Shown here in pieces: positions 6,635-7,196 of a DNA stretch of 7,196 nt (position 1 is its first letter; every line of letters begins with the position of its first letter). The translations under genes and the position numbers were made by a program. The stretch is from an uncultured Roseburia sp. (GTDB lineage Bacteria; Bacillota; Clostridia; Lachnospirales; Lachnospiraceae). The notes under the pieces were generated by a model. The model was not told where the DNA came from, did not search any database, and worked only from the letters and a program-made list of their open reading frames with translations. The stretch spans positions 1-7,196 of the forward strand of contig CAMGET010000062.1 in the NCBI GenBank assembly GCA_946055175.1. Reading direction: 5' to 3'.

Positions 6635-6676
6635 CTGATATGTCCGCGCAAAGTTTGTGCGGACATCAGCGTTTTT
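6635..6676 (+). terminator. Rho-independent terminator closing the seven-gene operon
   Basis: A GC-rich stem ATGTCCGCGC/GTGCGGACAT (6640-6649 with 6657-6666, one G-U pair) has a seven-base loop AAAGTTT. CTG/CAG can extend the base with an AT bulge. Five T residues follow at 6672-6676. It lies 26 bases after the MutT-like stop codon. Confidence 0.85.
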
Positions 6677-6677
6677 G

Positions 6678-6782
6678 CAGAACGAATGCATACTTTGCTG
6701 AATTGTTTTGCAGTCTTTTCCGGCTTAGCCGGTAGTTTGGCGATTCGCTAATTTTCAACTTAGAAGCGAAAGAAAAAACAGA
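6678..6782. other. Non-coding stretch with short inverted repeats
   Basis: No gene is supported here. Visible structure is CCGGC-TTA-GCCGG (6720-6732), GCGA-T-TCGC (6740-6748), and TTCGCT (6744-6749) pairing with AGCGAA (6765-6770); the last two compete for the same bases. An A-rich run follows at 6769-6778. It could be a small intergenic repeat or remnant, but nothing in the window repeats it. Confidence 0.4.
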
Positions 6783-6811
6783 TTGACAATATGGTATATA
6801 TGCCATATACT
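6783..6811 (+). promoter_or_regulatory. Near-consensus sigma-A promoter for the XRE gene
   Basis: TTGACA at 6783-6788 is a perfect -35 box and TATACT at 6806-6811 is a 5/6 -10 box, with the ideal 17-bp spacer. Transcription would start near 6818, within or at the end of the first Shine-Dalgarno sequence (6812-6819), which bears on the choice of start codon. Confidence 0.85.
6789..6808. promoter_or_regulatory. Palindromic operator inside the XRE promoter
   Basis: The arms ATATGG (6789-6794) and CCATAT (6803-6808) enclose TATATATG. Nine of ten base pairs of this 20-bp site are symmetrical, the exception being 6795/6802. It fills the promoter spacer and runs into the -10 box, so a bound dimer would block RNA polymerase. 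Autorepression by the XRE protein encoded next is the natural inference, as in many antitoxin promoters. Confidence 0.68.
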
Positions 6812-6825
6812 AAAGGAGGACAGAT

Positions 6826-7125
6826 ATGGAGGTAAGAATGAGAAAATTTGACCAGTTTTTAGAAGAACAGTTGCAGGATGAAGAATTTAAAAGAGAATAT
6901 GAGAATATACAGCCGGAGATGAATGTTATCAGAGCGTTGGTTGAAGCAAGAAATTCACAGAATCTTACGCAAAAGGAACTTGCAGAGCGTACAGGAATAA
7001 ACCAGGCAGATATTAGTAAGTTGGAAAACGGAACAAGAAATCCATCGATTAATTTATTGAAACGTTTGGCGGAAGGAATGGATATGGTTCTGAAAATCGA
7101 GTTTGTTCCAAAGCAAAAATTGTAA
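6826..7125 (+). CDS. XRE-family DNA-binding protein, HigA-like antitoxin type
   Basis: A 99-residue regulator (95 if the second ATG at 6838 is used). A charged N-terminal segment (FDQFLEEQLQDEEFKREYENIQPE) precedes a Cro/C1-type helix-turn-helix at about 38-85: LTQKELAERTG, then INQADISKLENGTRNPS with the usual second and recognition helices, and a tail ending LKIEFVP. The whole layout matches HigA-like antitoxins common in Clostridia, where a RelE/HigB toxin gene usually lies directly upstream. No toxin gene is present on either side here: upstream is non-coding and downstream a tautomerase-like gene begins. ATG 6826 has AAAGGAGG at 6812-6819; ATG 6838 has GGAGGT at 6828-6833 and fits the predicted transcript start better. 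It is probably autoregulated through the palindrome at 6789-6808. Stand-alone regulator is equally possible. Confidence 0.85.
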   Translation: MEVRMRKFDQFLEEQLQDEEFKREYENIQPEMNVIRALVEARNSQNLTQKELAERTGINQADISKLENGTRNPSINLLKRLAEGMDMVLKIEFVPKQKL

Positions 7126-7131
7126 TACAAT
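7103..7131 (+). promoter_or_regulatory. Possible promoter for the tautomerase-like gene
   Basis: TACAAT at 7126-7131 is a 5/6 -10 box; a weak TTGTTC (3/6) lies 17 bp upstream at 7103-7108, inside the end of the XRE gene. A start near 7138 would leave AAAGGAGG (7140-7147) intact in the leader. Read-through from the XRE promoter is the alternative, as no terminator separates the two genes. Confidence 0.33.
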
Positions 7132-7154
7132 AGATGTTTAAAGGAGGATATATT

Positions 7155-7196
7155 ATGCCATTTATTGATTCAAAAATTACAGTACCGGTTTCACCG
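7155..7196 (+). CDS. Start of a probable MIF/tautomerase-like protein, cut by window edge
   Basis: Only 14 codons are visible, reading MPFIDSKITVPVSP without a stop. AAAGGAGG at 7140-7147 sits seven bases before the ATG, so this is a convincing gene start. A proline directly after the initiator methionine, followed by a short beta-strand-like segment, is typical of the tautomerase/MIF superfamily, where Pro1 is the catalytic base. I recall phenylpyruvate tautomerase-like proteins of Clostridia beginning in much the same way. The gene lies 29 nt after the XRE stop and may be co-transcribed with it. The start is reliable; the function rests on very few residues. Confidence 0.55.
   Translation, partial: MPFIDSKITVPVSP

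Noticed and set aside
6686..6751. A 21-residue + strand frame beginning MHTLLNCF in the intergenic region.
   Set aside because: No ribosome binding site or promoter precedes it, and its bases form the inverted repeats; no support as a gene.
1..7196. CRISPR arrays, tRNA or rRNA genes, insertion sequences, integration sites or prophage genes.
   Set aside because: No regularly spaced repeats, cloverleaf, transposase, integrase or flanking duplications were seen on either strand.

Overview
The window reads as chromosomal DNA of an anaerobic, moderately low-GC Firmicute, most likely in the Clostridia and close to Lachnospiraceae. This is inferred from the strong AGGAGG-type ribosome binding sites, sigma-A-like promoters, tight same-strand gene packing, and the protein families: a 'MGGFFG' class of amidophosphoribosyltransferase, an SdpR/SdpI pair, a YhfC-type membrane protease and a HigA-like XRE protein. 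All genes I can support lie on the + strand.

Layout. (1) 19-1425 is a PurF-family amidophosphoribosyltransferase with an intact phosphoribosyltransferase half and all four iron-sulfur cysteines, but glycine in place of the N-terminal catalytic cysteine. It ends at a strong hairpin terminator (1437-1476). (2) 1548-6609 is a very compact set of seven genes with gaps or overlaps of at most 20 nt: a cysteine-free ArsR-type repressor resembling SdpR, an ABC ATPase, a large ABC permease, an SdpI-like membrane protein, a YhfC-like intramembrane protease, a NudC-like Nudix hydrolase with a zinc ribbon, and a MutT/MTH1-like Nudix hydrolase. A hairpin terminator at 6635-6676 closes the run. (3) 6678-6782 is non-coding with several short inverted repeats. 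(4) 6826-7125 is a small HigA-like XRE regulator behind a near-consensus promoter whose spacer is a palindrome. (5) 7155-7196 is the start of a MIF/tautomerase-like gene cut by the window edge.

How the genes may work together. In Bacillus subtilis, SdpR represses its own operon and SdpI both protects against the SDP toxin and sequesters SdpR at the membrane when toxin is present. Here an SdpR-like repressor and an SdpI-like protein flank a two-gene ABC exporter and are followed by a membrane protease. The simplest inference is an inducible immunity or envelope-stress module that senses a peptide or membrane insult and pumps or processes it, with two nucleotide-cleaning Nudix enzymes attached. 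The most distinctive non-coding signal is a pair of palindromes with identical 9-bp arms, 56 bp apart. One is the purF terminator hairpin and the other lies just upstream of the SdpR-like gene, so the terminator may double as a second repressor operator.
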